From contig NZ_CP102770.1 in the NCBI RefSeq assembly GCF_038561935.1, forward strand, positions 8,432,001 through 8,496,000: a stretch of DNA of 64,000 bases, written 5' to 3'. Under the pieces are notes generated by a model. It saw nothing but the letters and a program-made list of their open reading frames with translations. It searched no databases and was not told where the DNA came from. Source of the DNA: Myxococcus stipitatus. GTDB lineage: Bacteria; Myxococcota; Myxococcia; Myxococcales; Myxococcaceae. Numbering within the stretch: the first letter of the stretch is position 1; each line of letters opens with the position of its first letter. The position numbers and the translations under genes are program-made. Shown in pieces: positions 15,789-24,724 of this stretch.

Positions 15789-18041
15789 ATGGCCAAGGCT
15801 CAAGACAAGCATCCTTTTGTATTGCCAGAGTTCTACGTCCCCTGGCCGGCCCGGCTGAATCCCCACCTCGAAGCGGCACGCGTCCATTCCAAGGCGTGGG
15901 CGCGAGAGCTGGGCATCATCGGCGTACCGAAGGACGGCAGCGCGCCTGAAATCTGGAGCGAGGCCAAGTTCGACGCGATGGACTACGCGCTCTTGTGCGC
16001 CTACACCCATCCGGAGGCGCCGAGCCCGGAGCTGGACCTCATCACGGACTGGTACGTCTGGGTCTTCTACTTCGACGACCACTTCCTCGAAATCTACAAG
16101 CGGCCGCAGGACCGCAAGGGCTCCAAGGAGTACCTGGACCGGCTGCCCATGTTCATGCCGGTGGACCTGAGCACGCCCATGCCGCCGCCCACCAACCCCG
16201 TCGAGGCGGGGCTGGCGGACCTGTGGATGCGCACCGTTCCCACCAAGTCCGAGGCCTGGCGCCGGCGCTTCTTCGAGAGCACCAAGGCCCTCCTGGACGA
16301 GTCCACGTGGGAGCTGGACAACATCAGCGAGAAGCGCGTCTCCAACCCCATCGAGTACATCGAGATGCGCCGCAAGGTCGGCGGGGCCCCCTGGTCCGCG
16401 GACCTGGTGGAGCACGCCGTCTTCGCGGAGGTCCCCGACCGCATCGCCGCCAGCCGGCCCATGCGGGTCCTGAAGGACTCCTTCGCGGACGCGGTCCACC
16501 TGCGCAACGACCTCTTCTCCTACGAGCGGGAGATTCTGGAGGAGGGTGAGCTCTCCAACGGCGTGCTGGTGTTCGAGCGCTTCCTGGACGTGAAGCCGCA
16601 GGCCGCGGCGAACCTGGTCAACGACCTGCTCACCTCCCGGCTCCAGCAGTTCGAGAACACCGCCCTCACGGAGCTGCCGTCGCTCTTCGTGGAGCACGCC
16701 ATCACCCCCGCGGAGCAGGCGCAGGTGCTCGTGTACATCCGCGGCCTCCAGGACTGGCAGTCCGGCGGCCACGAGTGGCACATCCGCTCCAGCCGCTACC
16801 AGAAGCCCGCCTCGGCGGGGCCGGAGCTGGGCACGCCGCAAGGCGGAGGCGTGCTGCGCCTGCCGACGACGCCCGGAGCGCTGGGGCTCAACCGGCTGAA
16901 GTACTTCGCGCACGTCCCGTTCGCGCCCGTGGGCCACCTGCCCCTTCCGCAGTTCTACATGCCGTACTCCACCACCCCCAGCCCCCACCTGGACGCCGCG
17001 CGGCGCAACTCCAAGGCGTGGGCGCGCAAGATGGGGATGCTGGACGCGCTGCCCGGCCTGCCCGGCATCTACATCTGGGATGACCACCGCTTCGACGTGG
17101 CCGACGTGGCCCTGTGCGGGGCGCTCATCCACCCGGAGGCCTCCGGCCCCGAGCTGGACCTGTCGGCCTCCTGGCTGGTGTGGGGCACCTACGCGGACGA
17201 CTACTTCCCGGCCTTCTACGGCTGCACGCGGGACATGGCCGGCGCCAAGGTGTTCAACGCCCGGCTGACGGCCTTCATGCCGGACGACCCCGCCAGCAGC
17301 ACGGCGGTGCCCACCAACCCGGTGGAGCGCGGCCTCGCCGACCTATGGGCGCGCACCGTCGTCAACATCACCCCCACCATGCGCTCCGTCTTCCGCAAGG
17401 CCATCCAGGACATGACGGAGAGCTGGCTGTGGGAGCTGGCCAACCAGACGCAGAACCGCATCCCGGACCCGGTCGACTACGTGGAGATGCGCCGCAGGAC
17501 GTTCGGCTCGGACCTCACCATGAGCCTGTCACGGCTGTCCCACGTCGACACCCTCCCCCTGGAGGTCTTCCACACGCGCCCCATCCGCGCGCTGGAGAAC
17601 TCCGCGGCGGACTACGCCTGCCTCGTCAATGACGTCTTCTCCTATCAGAAGGAGCTGGAGTTCGAGGGCGAGCTCAACAACGGCGTCCTCGTCGCCCAGC
17701 GCTTCCTGAACCTCGACGCGGCGAGCGCCGTGCAGGTCGTCAATGACTTGATGACAGCCCGGATGGAGCAATTCCAGCACATCATCAAGCTGGAGATTCC
17801 CTCGCTGGTGCGCAACTTCAACCTGAGCTCCCAGGCCCAGCAGCGGCTCCAGACATACATCCAGCGACTGCAGAACTGGATGGCGGGCGTCCTGAAGTGG
17901 CACCAGACGGTGGACCGCTACAAGGAGTTCGAGCTGAAGGCCAGCCGCCGCAAGCTCCTGCCCGCGCTGCACGGCCCCACGGGGCTGGGCACCTCCGCGG
18001 CGCGCATCGCGACCCTGTTCGGCGGACTGCGTTCGCCCTGA
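15789..18041 (+). CDS. geoA: Geosmin synthase, two-domain terpene cyclase
   Basis: The 750-residue enzyme converts farnesyl diphosphate to germacradienol in its N-terminal half, then to geosmin in its C-terminal half. Both halves are class I terpene-cyclase folds with Mg-binding motifs. N-half: DDHFLE (96-101) and NDLFSYERE (240-248). C-half: the degenerate DDYFP (470-474) and NDVFSYQKE (614-622). A Gly/Pro-rich linker joins them (about 338-380). The last 34 residues form a basic tail with GPTGLGTSAAR (729-739), outside the catalytic fold and a candidate encapsulin-loading signal. The ATG at 15789 has a GAGGGG site. Two shell-protein genes follow on the same strand, the first after 58 bases with no terminator, so co-transcription is likely. 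Confidence 0.96.
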   Translation: MAKAQDKHPFVLPEFYVPWPARLNPHLEAARVHSKAWARELGIIGVPKDGSAPEIWSEAKFDAMDYALLCAYTHPEAPSPELDLITDWYVWVFYFDDHFLEIYKRPQDRKGSKEYLDRLPMFMPVDLSTPMPPPTNPVEAGLADLWMRTVPTKSEAWRRRFFESTKALLDESTWELDNISEKRVSNPIEYIEMRRKVGGAPWSADLVEHAVFAEVPDRIAASRPMRVLKDSFADAVHLRNDLFSYEREILEEGELSNGVLVFERFLDVKPQAAANLVNDLLTSRLQQFENTALTELPSLFVEHAITPAEQAQVLVYIRGLQDWQSGGHEWHIRSSRYQKPASAGPELGTPQGGGVLRLPTTPGALGLNRLKYFAHVPFAPVGHLPLPQFYMPYSTTPSPHLDAARRNSKAWARKMGMLDALPGLPGIYIWDDHRFDVADVALCGALIHPEASGPELDLSASWLVWGTYADDYFPAFYGCTRDMAGAKVFNARLTAFMPDDPASSTAVPTNPVERGLADLWARTVVNITPTMRSVFRKAIQDMTESWLWELANQTQNRIPDPVDYVEMRRRTFGSDLTMSLSRLSHVDTLPLEVFHTRPIRALENSAADYACLVNDVFSYQKELEFEGELNNGVLVAQRFLNLDAASAVQVVNDLMTARMEQFQHIIKLEIPSLVRNFNLSSQAQQRLQTYIQRLQNWMAGVLKWHQTVDRYKEFELKASRRKLLPALHGPTGLGTSAARIATLFGGLRSP

Positions 18042-18099
18042 ATTCCTCTCACCTGATTCCTGACTCCAAACCCTTTCCACTGAAAGACAAGGTGTATCC

Positions 18100-19509
18100 A
18101 TGGCGAACTCGATGAAGCCTGACAACACGGCGGAGCACTCTCAGTTGAGCCTTGGTACGGCGGCGGCGCGCCAGCTGGCGACGACGACCAAGTCCGTGCC
18201 GCAGATGCAGGGCATCTCCTCGCGGTGGCTCATCAAGCTGCTGCCGTGGGTGCAGGTCTCCGGCGGCGTGTACCGCGTCAACCGTCGGCTCACGTACTCG
18301 GTGGGAGATGGCCGGGTGACGTTCTCCACCACGGGCGCCAAGGTCCAGGTCATCCCGCAGGAGCTGTGTGAGCTGCCGCTCCTGCGCGGGTTCGACGACG
18401 TCGAGGTCCTCCAGGCCCTGGCGAACCGCTTCGAGCAGAAGGAGTACAAGGCGGGCGCCGTCATCACCGAGAAGGGCAAGGAGGCCGACAGCATCGTCCT
18501 CATCGCCCACGGCAAGGTGAACCAGATTGGCGCCGGCAAGTACGGCGACGAGACGGTGCTGGGCGTGCTCGCCGACGGCGACCACTACAGCTACCAGGCG
18601 CTGCTGGAGTCGCAGGACTACTGGCAGTTCACGGCCAAGGCCGTCACGCCCTGCACGGTGCTGGTGCTCCAGCAGAGCGCGTTCGAGGCGGTGGTGGACC
18701 AGTCGCCCTCGCTCAAGAAGCACATCGAGCAGTTCAAGGCGCGCTCGAAGAAGAAGCAGGACACCTCCGGCCAGGCCGCCATCGAGCTGGCGTCGGGCCA
18801 CTCCGGTGAGCCGACGCTGCCCGGCACGTACGTGGACTACGAGACGTCCCCGCGCGAGTACGAACTGAGCGTGGCGCAGACGGTGCTCCAGGTCCACAGC
18901 CGCGTCGCGGACCTGTTCAACGAGCCCATGAACCAGACGGAGCAGCAGCTGCGTCTGACGGTGGAGGCGCTCAAGGAGCGCAAGGAGCACGAGCTCATCA
19001 ACAACCGCGACTTCGGCCTGCTGCACAACGCGGACCTGAAGCAGCGCATCCACACGCGCTCGGGCCCGCCGACGCCGGATGACATGGACGAGCTGCTCTC
19101 CACCGTGTGGAAGGACCCGTCCTTCTTCCTGGCCCACCCGCGCGCCATCGCCGCGTTCGGCCAGGAGTGCAACCGCCGGGGCATCTACCCCACCAGCGTG
19201 GAGCTCAACGGCAACATGGTGCCCGCCTGGCGCGGCATCCCCATCTTCCCCTGCAACAAGATTCCCGTCTCCGACTCGCGCACAAGCTCCATCCTCCTGA
19301 TGCGCGCAGGGGAGAAGAACCAGGGCGTCGTCGGTCTGCACCAGGCCGGCATCCCCGACGAAATCGAGCCCAGCCTCTCCGTGCGCTTCATGGGCATCAA
19401 CGAGAAGGCCATCATCAACTACCTGGTCAGCGCCTACTTCTCCGCCGCCGTCCTCGTGCCGGACGCGCTCGGCATCCTGGAGAGCGTGGAGCTGGGCCGC
19501 TCGGAGTAA
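18100..19509 (+). CDS. Family 2B encapsulin shell protein with cNMP-binding-like domain (shell 1)
   Basis: The 469-residue product matches EshA-type family 2B encapsulins: an HK97-fold shell protein carrying an inserted cyclic-nucleotide-binding-like domain. An N-terminal arm (1-45, with RQLATTTKS and MQGI) leads to the first shell segment. The CBD-like domain spans about 92-205 (GAVITEKGKEADSIVLIAHGKV). The main shell segment follows from about 245 (YELSVAQTVLQVHSRVADLFN, NNRDFGLLHNAD, SGPPTPDDMDELL, TSSILLMR). In the phosphate-binding loop the usual FGE and Arg are absent (HYSY at 162-165; Tyr174 where Arg is expected), so nucleotide binding looks lost. It should form the protein cage around geosmin synthase. 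An AAGGTG ribosome site precedes the ATG. Confidence 0.93.
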   Translation: MANSMKPDNTAEHSQLSLGTAAARQLATTTKSVPQMQGISSRWLIKLLPWVQVSGGVYRVNRRLTYSVGDGRVTFSTTGAKVQVIPQELCELPLLRGFDDVEVLQALANRFEQKEYKAGAVITEKGKEADSIVLIAHGKVNQIGAGKYGDETVLGVLADGDHYSYQALLESQDYWQFTAKAVTPCTVLVLQQSAFEAVVDQSPSLKKHIEQFKARSKKKQDTSGQAAIELASGHSGEPTLPGTYVDYETSPREYELSVAQTVLQVHSRVADLFNEPMNQTEQQLRLTVEALKERKEHELINNRDFGLLHNADLKQRIHTRSGPPTPDDMDELLSTVWKDPSFFLAHPRAIAAFGQECNRRGIYPTSVELNGNMVPAWRGIPIFPCNKIPVSDSRTSSILLMRAGEKNQGVVGLHQAGIPDEIEPSLSVRFMGINEKAIINYLVSAYFSAAVLVPDALGILESVELGRSE

Positions 19510-19524
19510 GGGTTCCCTCAAGCC

Positions 19525-20931
19525 ATGACGAATCCCAACAATCCAGGTGGTGGCGGAATGGAGCTGCAGCCGACGAGCTTGAGCACGGCGGGCGCCCGGC
19601 AGCTGGCGACGACGACCAAGTCGCTGCCGCAGATGCAGGGCATCACGCCTCGGTGGCTGCTGCGCATGCTGCCGTGGGTGCAGGTGTCCGGCGGCGTGTA
19701 TCGCGTCAACCGCCGTCTGAGCTACGCGGCCGGCGACGACCGCCTCAACTTCAGCAACATCGGCGCCAAGGTGGAGGTGCCGCCCCAGGAGCTCGCGAAG
19801 CTGCCGCTCCTGCGCGGCTTCGAGGGCGACGACTCGGTGTTCCGCGCCCTGGCGACCCGCTTCGTGCAGAAGGAGTTCAAGGCGGGCGACACCATCGTCG
19901 CCGCGGGGACTCCCGCCGAGCACGTGGTGCTGATGGCCCACGGCAAGGCGAAGAAGCTGGGCCAGGGCAAGTACGGCGACGAGCTGACGCTGGACGTGCT
20001 GGGTGACGGCGACCACTTCGGCGACCAGGCCGTGGTGGAGTCGAACGACCGCTGGGCCTTCACGGTCAAGGCGACCACGCCTTGCACGGTGCTGATGCTG
20101 CCGCAGCAGGTGTTCGAGGACCTCATCAAGCAGTCCTCGGCGCTCCAGGCGCATGTGGAGTCGTTCAAGGAGCGCCTGAAGAAGCCGCAGGACAAGATGG
20201 GCCAGGCGGCGATTCCGATGGCGGCGGGTCACTCCGGCGAGCCGACGCTGTTCGGCGGGTTCGTGGACTACGAGCTGGCGCCGCGCGAGTACGAGCTGAG
20301 CATCGCGCAGACGATTCTGCGGGTGCACACGCGCGTCGCGGACCTCTACAACGGCCCCATGAACCAGACGGAGCAGCAGCTCCGGCTGACCATTGAAGCG
20401 CTGAAGGAGCAGCAGGAGTACGAGCTCATCAACAACCGCGACTTCGGCCTGCTGCACAACGCGGACCTGAAGCAGCGGCTCCACACGCGCTCCGGGCCGC
20501 CGACGCCGGACGACCTGGATGAGCTGTTGAGCCGTCGCCGCAAGTCGCGCTTCTTCCTGGCGCACCCGCGCACCATCGCGGCGTTCGGCCGGGAGTGCAC
20601 GCGCCGGGGGCTGTACCCGGCGGTGGTGGAGGTGCAGGGCAGCAAGGTCATGTCCTGGCGCGGCGTGCCCATCCTGCCGTGCGACAAGATTCCCATCACC
20701 GAGCAGCGCACCAGCTCCATCATCGTGATGCGCACGGGCGAGGCGGACCAGGGCGTCATCGGTCTGCACCGCACGGGGCTCCAGGACGAGGTCGAGCCGG
20801 GCGTGTCCGTGCGGTTCACGGGCATCAACGAGAAGGCCATCTCGTCCTATCTCGTGAGCACCTACTTCTCCGCGGCGCTCCTGGTTCCGGACGCGCTGGG
20901 TGTGCTCGAGAACGTCGAGCTCGGCGTTTGA
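19525..20931 (+). CDS. Family 2B encapsulin shell protein with cNMP-binding-like domain (shell 2)
   Basis: This 468-residue paralogue of the preceding gene starts 15 bases after its stop. It aligns end to end with shell 1 and shares the N-terminal arm, CBD-like insert (about 94-207) and HK97-type shell core. Differences are spread throughout, so it is an old duplication. Its phosphate-binding loop reads HFGDQAVVESNDRW (164-177), keeping Gly166, an acidic residue at 167 and Arg176, unlike shell 1. It may therefore still bind a cyclic nucleotide or similar ligand. Two shell genes suggest a mixed two-component cage, as reported for some family 2B systems. A GC-rich stem-loop at 20946 closes the operon. 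Confidence 0.93.
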   Translation: MTNPNNPGGGGMELQPTSLSTAGARQLATTTKSLPQMQGITPRWLLRMLPWVQVSGGVYRVNRRLSYAAGDDRLNFSNIGAKVEVPPQELAKLPLLRGFEGDDSVFRALATRFVQKEFKAGDTIVAAGTPAEHVVLMAHGKAKKLGQGKYGDELTLDVLGDGDHFGDQAVVESNDRWAFTVKATTPCTVLMLPQQVFEDLIKQSSALQAHVESFKERLKKPQDKMGQAAIPMAAGHSGEPTLFGGFVDYELAPREYELSIAQTILRVHTRVADLYNGPMNQTEQQLRLTIEALKEQQEYELINNRDFGLLHNADLKQRLHTRSGPPTPDDLDELLSRRRKSRFFLAHPRTIAAFGRECTRRGLYPAVVEVQGSKVMSWRGVPILPCDKIPITEQRTSSIIVMRTGEADQGVIGLHRTGLQDEVEPGVSVRFTGINEKAISSYLVSTYFSAALLVPDALGVLENVELGV

Positions 20932-20945
20932 GGTAGAGTCATCGG

Positions 20946-20973
20946 GAGCGGGTCCACCACGGTGGGCCCGCTC
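20946..20973 (+). terminator. 13-bp stem-loop after the encapsulin genes
   Basis: GAGCGGGTCCACC pairs with GGTGGGCCCGCTC (one G-U pair) with only AC between the arms, 14 bases after the shell 2 stop. It probably ends the geosmin-encapsulin transcript, although the small gene at 20990 follows closely. Confidence 0.6.
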
Positions 20974-20989
20974 CTCCCCCAAGGAAACG

Positions 20990-21163
20990 ATGCCCAGGAA
21001 TCGGTGGGTCTACATCGGGTCGGCCATCGGCACGGTGCTCTTCGTGGCCATCCTGGCCCCGTACTGCGGCCGCTGGTGGCGCATGGACAAGTGCCTGGAC
21101 TCGGGCGGCGCCTGGGATGATCCGACCGGCCAGTGCGTCTTCAAGACGCCAGCGGGTCCCTGA
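20990..21163 (+). CDS. Small single-pass membrane protein, 57 aa
   Basis: The product has one transmembrane helix (YIGSAIGTVLFVAILAPYC, residues 8-26). A short Cys-containing tail with the pattern DKCLDSGGAWD-x4-GQC follows, seen in many small bacterial membrane proteins of unknown role. The ATG at 20990 has an AAGGAAA ribosome site; the longer upstream frame to 20900 overlaps the shell gene and is unlikely. It lies 16 bases beyond the stem-loop that ends the encapsulin operon, so it may be read through or use its own promoter. It converges on the HEAT-repeat gene with a six-base gap. Confidence 0.65.
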   Translation: MPRNRWVYIGSAIGTVLFVAILAPYCGRWWRMDKCLDSGGAWDDPTGQCVFKTPAGP

Positions 21164-21169
21164 GCCCAC

Positions 21170-22738
21170 TCACCTCCGCGCACGCCGCACGTCCACCACG
21201 GGGTCCCACGCTCCGAGGGCCCAGGGGAGGACTTCTTCCTGGATGGCGCGGTGAAGGACTCGCACGGCCTCCGAGGCGGGGAGCCCATCGGGAGCCCGCT
21301 GGTTTCCACCCAAGGGCCCCAGGTCTCCCACCGGCGTGGACAGCGCCTTCGTCGCGGACTGGAGACATGCCCTCAGGGCTCCGTCGTCCACGTCGCTCTC
21401 GTGCGGTTCCACGGGTCCTTCCACCGGGATGCAGCGTGAAGCATGTGTCACGGCCCAGGCCGCCGCGAAGGCCGCCGGGGCACTGAGCTGACTCGGGTAG
21501 AGACTCGCCTCGTGCCGCGCATGGCGCGCCGCCGCGTCCGTCGGGTCACATCCCCAGCCCTCCATCGCCTGGAGGCCTCGCTGAGGCCATTCGTTGTCCG
21601 GGTACTCCACATCCCAGAGCCCCACCACCCGGCGCGCGGCGGCCAGCACGATGCGCACCCGCGACTCCGTCCCGGGCCCCCCACACGACACCGCCCAACG
21701 GACCAACCTGTCCAGGGGCCGCTCCGCCGCGTTCAACGGCGGAGGCAAGGGGGCTCGCAGCGCCGCCGCCCGCGCGGAACCCTCGGTGGTGCCCTGGGAC
21801 TCACGCGGACGAAGCCCGTCGCGCACGATGGCGTCAATGGCCGCGTCGATGAAGACCGGTGACCTGACCTCGGACCTCAATCGCCCCAGGTCCTCCAGGA
21901 CCGGCGCGGCCCGCCGCCCCTCCTCTCGCAAGACACACAACGCACGAACTCCCGCCGCGTGCGGCGCGCCCCACGGGTCCTTGCTCGAGAGCCCCTTGCG
22001 CGCATCCTCCACGAGCAACGGCAGGGCCCTTCCAGGCGCATGCGCCAACAAGGCCCGCAAGGCCTCCGTCCGATTGTCGTCGTCGAGCTGGGCCTGCTCC
22101 TCCAGCACCACCACCAATGACGCATCCGCCGGAGACATCCTCCCGAGCGTCACGAGCGCGTAGCACCTCGCCCATCGGTGCTCATCCGTGAGCCTCGCGA
22201 GGACCGCGTCCCTCACCCTCGCCGGAACGGGCCCGTCGAGCCTGGAGCAGACCTGCGCCGCCCGCGCGCGGACCTCTCCGTCGCGGTCCTTCAGGGACGC
22301 GAAGAGGACGCGGAGCAGGGCCTTCGTGGGCCGAGGCTCCAGCTTCGCCAGCAACGCGAGCGTCGCCCGGCGCACGCGCGCCCCCGGCACCTCCAACACC
22401 TCCAGCAGCGCGGGGACAATCCCCGTCGGCACCGGGTCCACCTGCGCCAGCAGGTCCAGGTACAGGAGCCGGCGCTCATGCTCCGCCTCGCCCCACCGCC
22501 TCGACGGGCTTGATTCCAGTCCCTCCAACAACGCCGGCACCGCCCCCAGCCCCGCCTCGCGCAGCTGCGTCAGCGCCTCCAGCGGGCCCTGGGGCTCCAC
22601 ATAGAGGGCCAGCCACTCCCGCACCGTCCTCCCCTCCCAGCGGACGTCCGCGCGCTGAAGCGCGGCGTCCAACCGCCGCATCGAGGCCAGCGTATCGGGG
22701 CGGACCTCGCGGCGCGCTCGCTCCAGGTCGTCGTTCAT
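21170..22738 (-). CDS. HEAT-repeat-like protein
   Basis: The 522-residue soluble protein has helix pairs characteristic of HEAT/PBS-lyase repeats at about residues 60-330: GIVPALLEVLEVPGARVRRATLALL, LLRVLFASLKDRDGEVRARAAQV and VRDAVLARLTDEHRWARCYALVTLG. The C-terminal 200 residues are different (ERPLDRLVRWAVSC, FAAAWAVTHASRC) and unassigned; they resemble the Imm6-like or DUF416-like helical regions seen in many myxobacterial proteins, but I cannot confirm that. Such scaffolds mediate protein contacts. I chose the ATG at 22738 (MNDDLERARREV); its ribosome site is weak, and the open frame upstream to 22879 overlaps the end of the symporter gene. Confidence 0.72.
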   Translation of the reverse strand: MNDDLERARREVRPDTLASMRRLDAALQRADVRWEGRTVREWLALYVEPQGPLEALTQLREAGLGAVPALLEGLESSPSRRWGEAEHERRLLYLDLLAQVDPVPTGIVPALLEVLEVPGARVRRATLALLAKLEPRPTKALLRVLFASLKDRDGEVRARAAQVCSRLDGPVPARVRDAVLARLTDEHRWARCYALVTLGRMSPADASLVVVLEEQAQLDDDNRTEALRALLAHAPGRALPLLVEDARKGLSSKDPWGAPHAAGVRALCVLREEGRRAAPVLEDLGRLRSEVRSPVFIDAAIDAIVRDGLRPRESQGTTEGSARAAALRAPLPPPLNAAERPLDRLVRWAVSCGGPGTESRVRIVLAAARRVVGLWDVEYPDNEWPQRGLQAMEGWGCDPTDAAARHARHEASLYPSQLSAPAAFAAAWAVTHASRCIPVEGPVEPHESDVDDGALRACLQSATKALSTPVGDLGPLGGNQRAPDGLPASEAVRVLHRAIQEEVLPWALGAWDPVVDVRRARR

Positions 22739-22844
22739 GGGGTCGCATCCATCATGACGCGCCCCCTCCACGGACACCAACGGCCGGAGTCCTTCCAGAG
22801 CGTCGCCAGCCCCGCGCGACGCTCCGTCCCCTCCGAGGGGAGCC

Positions 22845-24557
22845 CTACGTCCCCGCCGCCGGAGCCACGTCCACCTCACGCGGCATCACGGCCTGGGCCA
22901 CCAGACTCAGCACCACCACCAGCGCACAACCAATCACGTTGTACCAGAGGTAGCCGATGCTGCTGAGCATGAAGAGCGCAATCACCGTGGACTGGGAGAT
23001 GACCGCCGCGGTGAACACGGCGTGCCCCTTCACGTGCTTGAGGAAGAACGCCACCAGGAAGAGCCCCAGCACCGTCCCGTAGAAGATGGACCCCAGGATG
23101 TTCACCGCCTGGATGAGGTTGTCCAGGAGCGACGCGAAGCTCGCGAAGCCCACGGCCACCAGCCCCCAGAACACCGTGAACAACTTCGAGGCCTTCAGCA
23201 CATGCGTGTCCGACGCCTCCGGGCGCACCAGTCGTCGGTAGAAGTCCACCGTCGTCGTCGCCCCCAGCGCGGTCAACTCGCTCGCGATGGAGCTCATCGC
23301 CGCCGCCAGGATGACCGCGATGAGCAACCCGAACAGTCCGCTGGGCAACCAGCGCTTCACGAAGCCGATGAAGATGTAGTCCGAGTCCTTCGTCTCCACC
23401 CCGGGCAGCGCCTTCGTCACCAGCGCCTTGGCGTCCTTGCGAATCGCACTCGCCTCGCTCGCGCTCGCGCGCAGCGACTCCCGCACTCCCGCCTGCGCCG
23501 CGACATCCCCCGCGTCTCCCGCCGCGAGATAGCGCTCCAGTTGCTCCCGCTTGCTGGACTGAACCTGCTCCCACTTCGCCTCCAGCGCCGCGTACTCCCC
23601 CGCCTGCTGAGTGACCTTCACGCGCTCACGCAGCGACTCGTTGAAGAGCAGGGGCGGCGTGCTGAACTGATAGAAGACGAAGACGAGGATGCCGACGAAG
23701 AGGATGATGAACTGCATCGGCAGCTTGAGCACGCCATTGAACAGCAACCCCAACCGGCTCTCGGAGATGGAGCTCCCCGACAGGTAGCGCCCCACCTGCG
23801 ACTGGTCCGTTCCGAAGTACGAGAGCGCCAGGAAGAAGCCCCCGGTGATGCCCGACCAGAAGTTGTAGCGGTCCTGTACGTTGAAGTCGAAGCTCACCAC
23901 GTTCATCCGGCCAAACGCCCCCGCGACATCCACCGCGTCGCCGAACGACACGTGCGAAGGCAGCCGCCAGATGATGACCAGCGCGGCCACCACCATGCCG
24001 CCCATCATCACCACCATCTGCTGCTTCTGCGTCTGGCTCACGGCGCTGGCCCCGCCCAGCACCGTGTAGAGGATGACCACCACCCCCATGGCCACCACCG
24101 TGGGCTCCAACGGCCACCCCAGGATGGTCGAGAGGATGATGGACGGCGCGTAGATGGTGATGCCCGCGGCCATGCCTCGCTGCACCAGGAACAAGAAAGC
24201 GCCCAGCAGCCGCGTCTTCAAGTCGAAGCGCGCCTCCAGGTACTGGTAGGCCGTGATGACGTTCAGCTTGTAGTAGATGGGAACGAAGACGGCGCTGATG
24301 AGAATCATCGCGAACGGCAGTCCGAAGTAGAACTGCACGAAGCGCATTCCGTCTTCGTACGCCTGCCCCGGCACCGAGAGGAAGGTGATGGCGCTCGCCT
24401 GCGTCGCCATCACCGTCAGCCCGATGGTGTGCCACTTCAGCACGCGCTTGCCCCGGAGGTAGTCCTCCGTGCTCTTCGTGCCGCGGGACTTCCATATCCC
24501 CCAGCCCACGATGAGCGCGGTCGTTCCGACAAGCACCAACCAGTCGAGCAGCGTCAC
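22845..24557 (-). CDS. Sodium/solute symporter (SSS family)
   Basis: The 570-residue integral membrane protein has about 13 transmembrane helices and the LeuT-fold SSS signatures. These are the first helix with TLLDWLVLVGTTALIVG, the GIGWG-like start of the second, QASAITFLSVPGQAYEDG, and ALSYFGTDQSQVGRYLS. A charged cytoplasmic or periplasmic insertion of about 75 residues (near 325-400, with KREQLERYLAAGDAGD) interrupts the fold. It should import an organic solute with sodium; the substrate is unknown. I place the start at GTG 24557, whose GTGA overlaps the stop of the small gene before it. It is third in an operon with the secreted PIG-L gene and the 56-residue protein. Confidence 0.9.
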   Translation of the reverse strand: MTLLDWLVLVGTTALIVGWGIWKSRGTKSTEDYLRGKRVLKWHTIGLTVMATQASAITFLSVPGQAYEDGMRFVQFYFGLPFAMILISAVFVPIYYKLNVITAYQYLEARFDLKTRLLGAFLFLVQRGMAAGITIYAPSIILSTILGWPLEPTVVAMGVVVILYTVLGGASAVSQTQKQQMVVMMGGMVVAALVIIWRLPSHVSFGDAVDVAGAFGRMNVVSFDFNVQDRYNFWSGITGGFFLALSYFGTDQSQVGRYLSGSSISESRLGLLFNGVLKLPMQFIILFVGILVFVFYQFSTPPLLFNESLRERVKVTQQAGEYAALEAKWEQVQSSKREQLERYLAAGDAGDVAAQAGVRESLRASASEASAIRKDAKALVTKALPGVETKDSDYIFIGFVKRWLPSGLFGLLIAVILAAAMSSIASELTALGATTTVDFYRRLVRPEASDTHVLKASKLFTVFWGLVAVGFASFASLLDNLIQAVNILGSIFYGTVLGLFLVAFFLKHVKGHAVFTAAVISQSTVIALFMLSSIGYLWYNVIGCALVVVLSLVAQAVMPREVDVAPAAGT

Positions 24558-24724
24558 GAATACACCCAGGTGAGGGTCCAGGTCAGCGCCACGAACAAGA
24601 CGAAGGTGCTCACCACGAACAGGTAGATGTTGCGCCACGAGCCGAGCACGGGCGGCGCGTCATCCAGCTCCGCCCGCTTCTCGGGAAGCGCCTTCGAGGT
24701 GTCGGGATTCACGGGAGGGCTCAT
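24554..24724 (-). CDS. Small single-pass membrane protein of the symporter operon, 56 aa
   Basis: A short gene easily missed by length cut-offs. It begins at ATG 24724, overlapping the PIG-L stop by ATGA, and ends with TGA at 24554-24556, overlapping the GTG start of the symporter. The product begins MSPPVNPDTSKALPEKR, has an acidic stretch, then GSWRNIY. One transmembrane helix runs from about residue 34 to 54 (LFVVSTFVLFVALTWTLTW), ending VYS. Tight translational coupling on both sides argues strongly that it is real. It could be an accessory subunit of the SSS transporter, like the small partners known for some other transporters. Confidence 0.82.
   Translation of the reverse strand: MSPPVNPDTSKALPEKRAELDDAPPVLGSWRNIYLFVVSTFVLFVALTWTLTWVYS

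Noticed and set aside
18049..20982. A 977-codon minus-strand frame opposite both encapsulin genes
   Set aside because: It is a repetitive Arg/His/Leu-rich shadow produced by GC-skewed codon positions; the duplicated look only mirrors the two shell genes.
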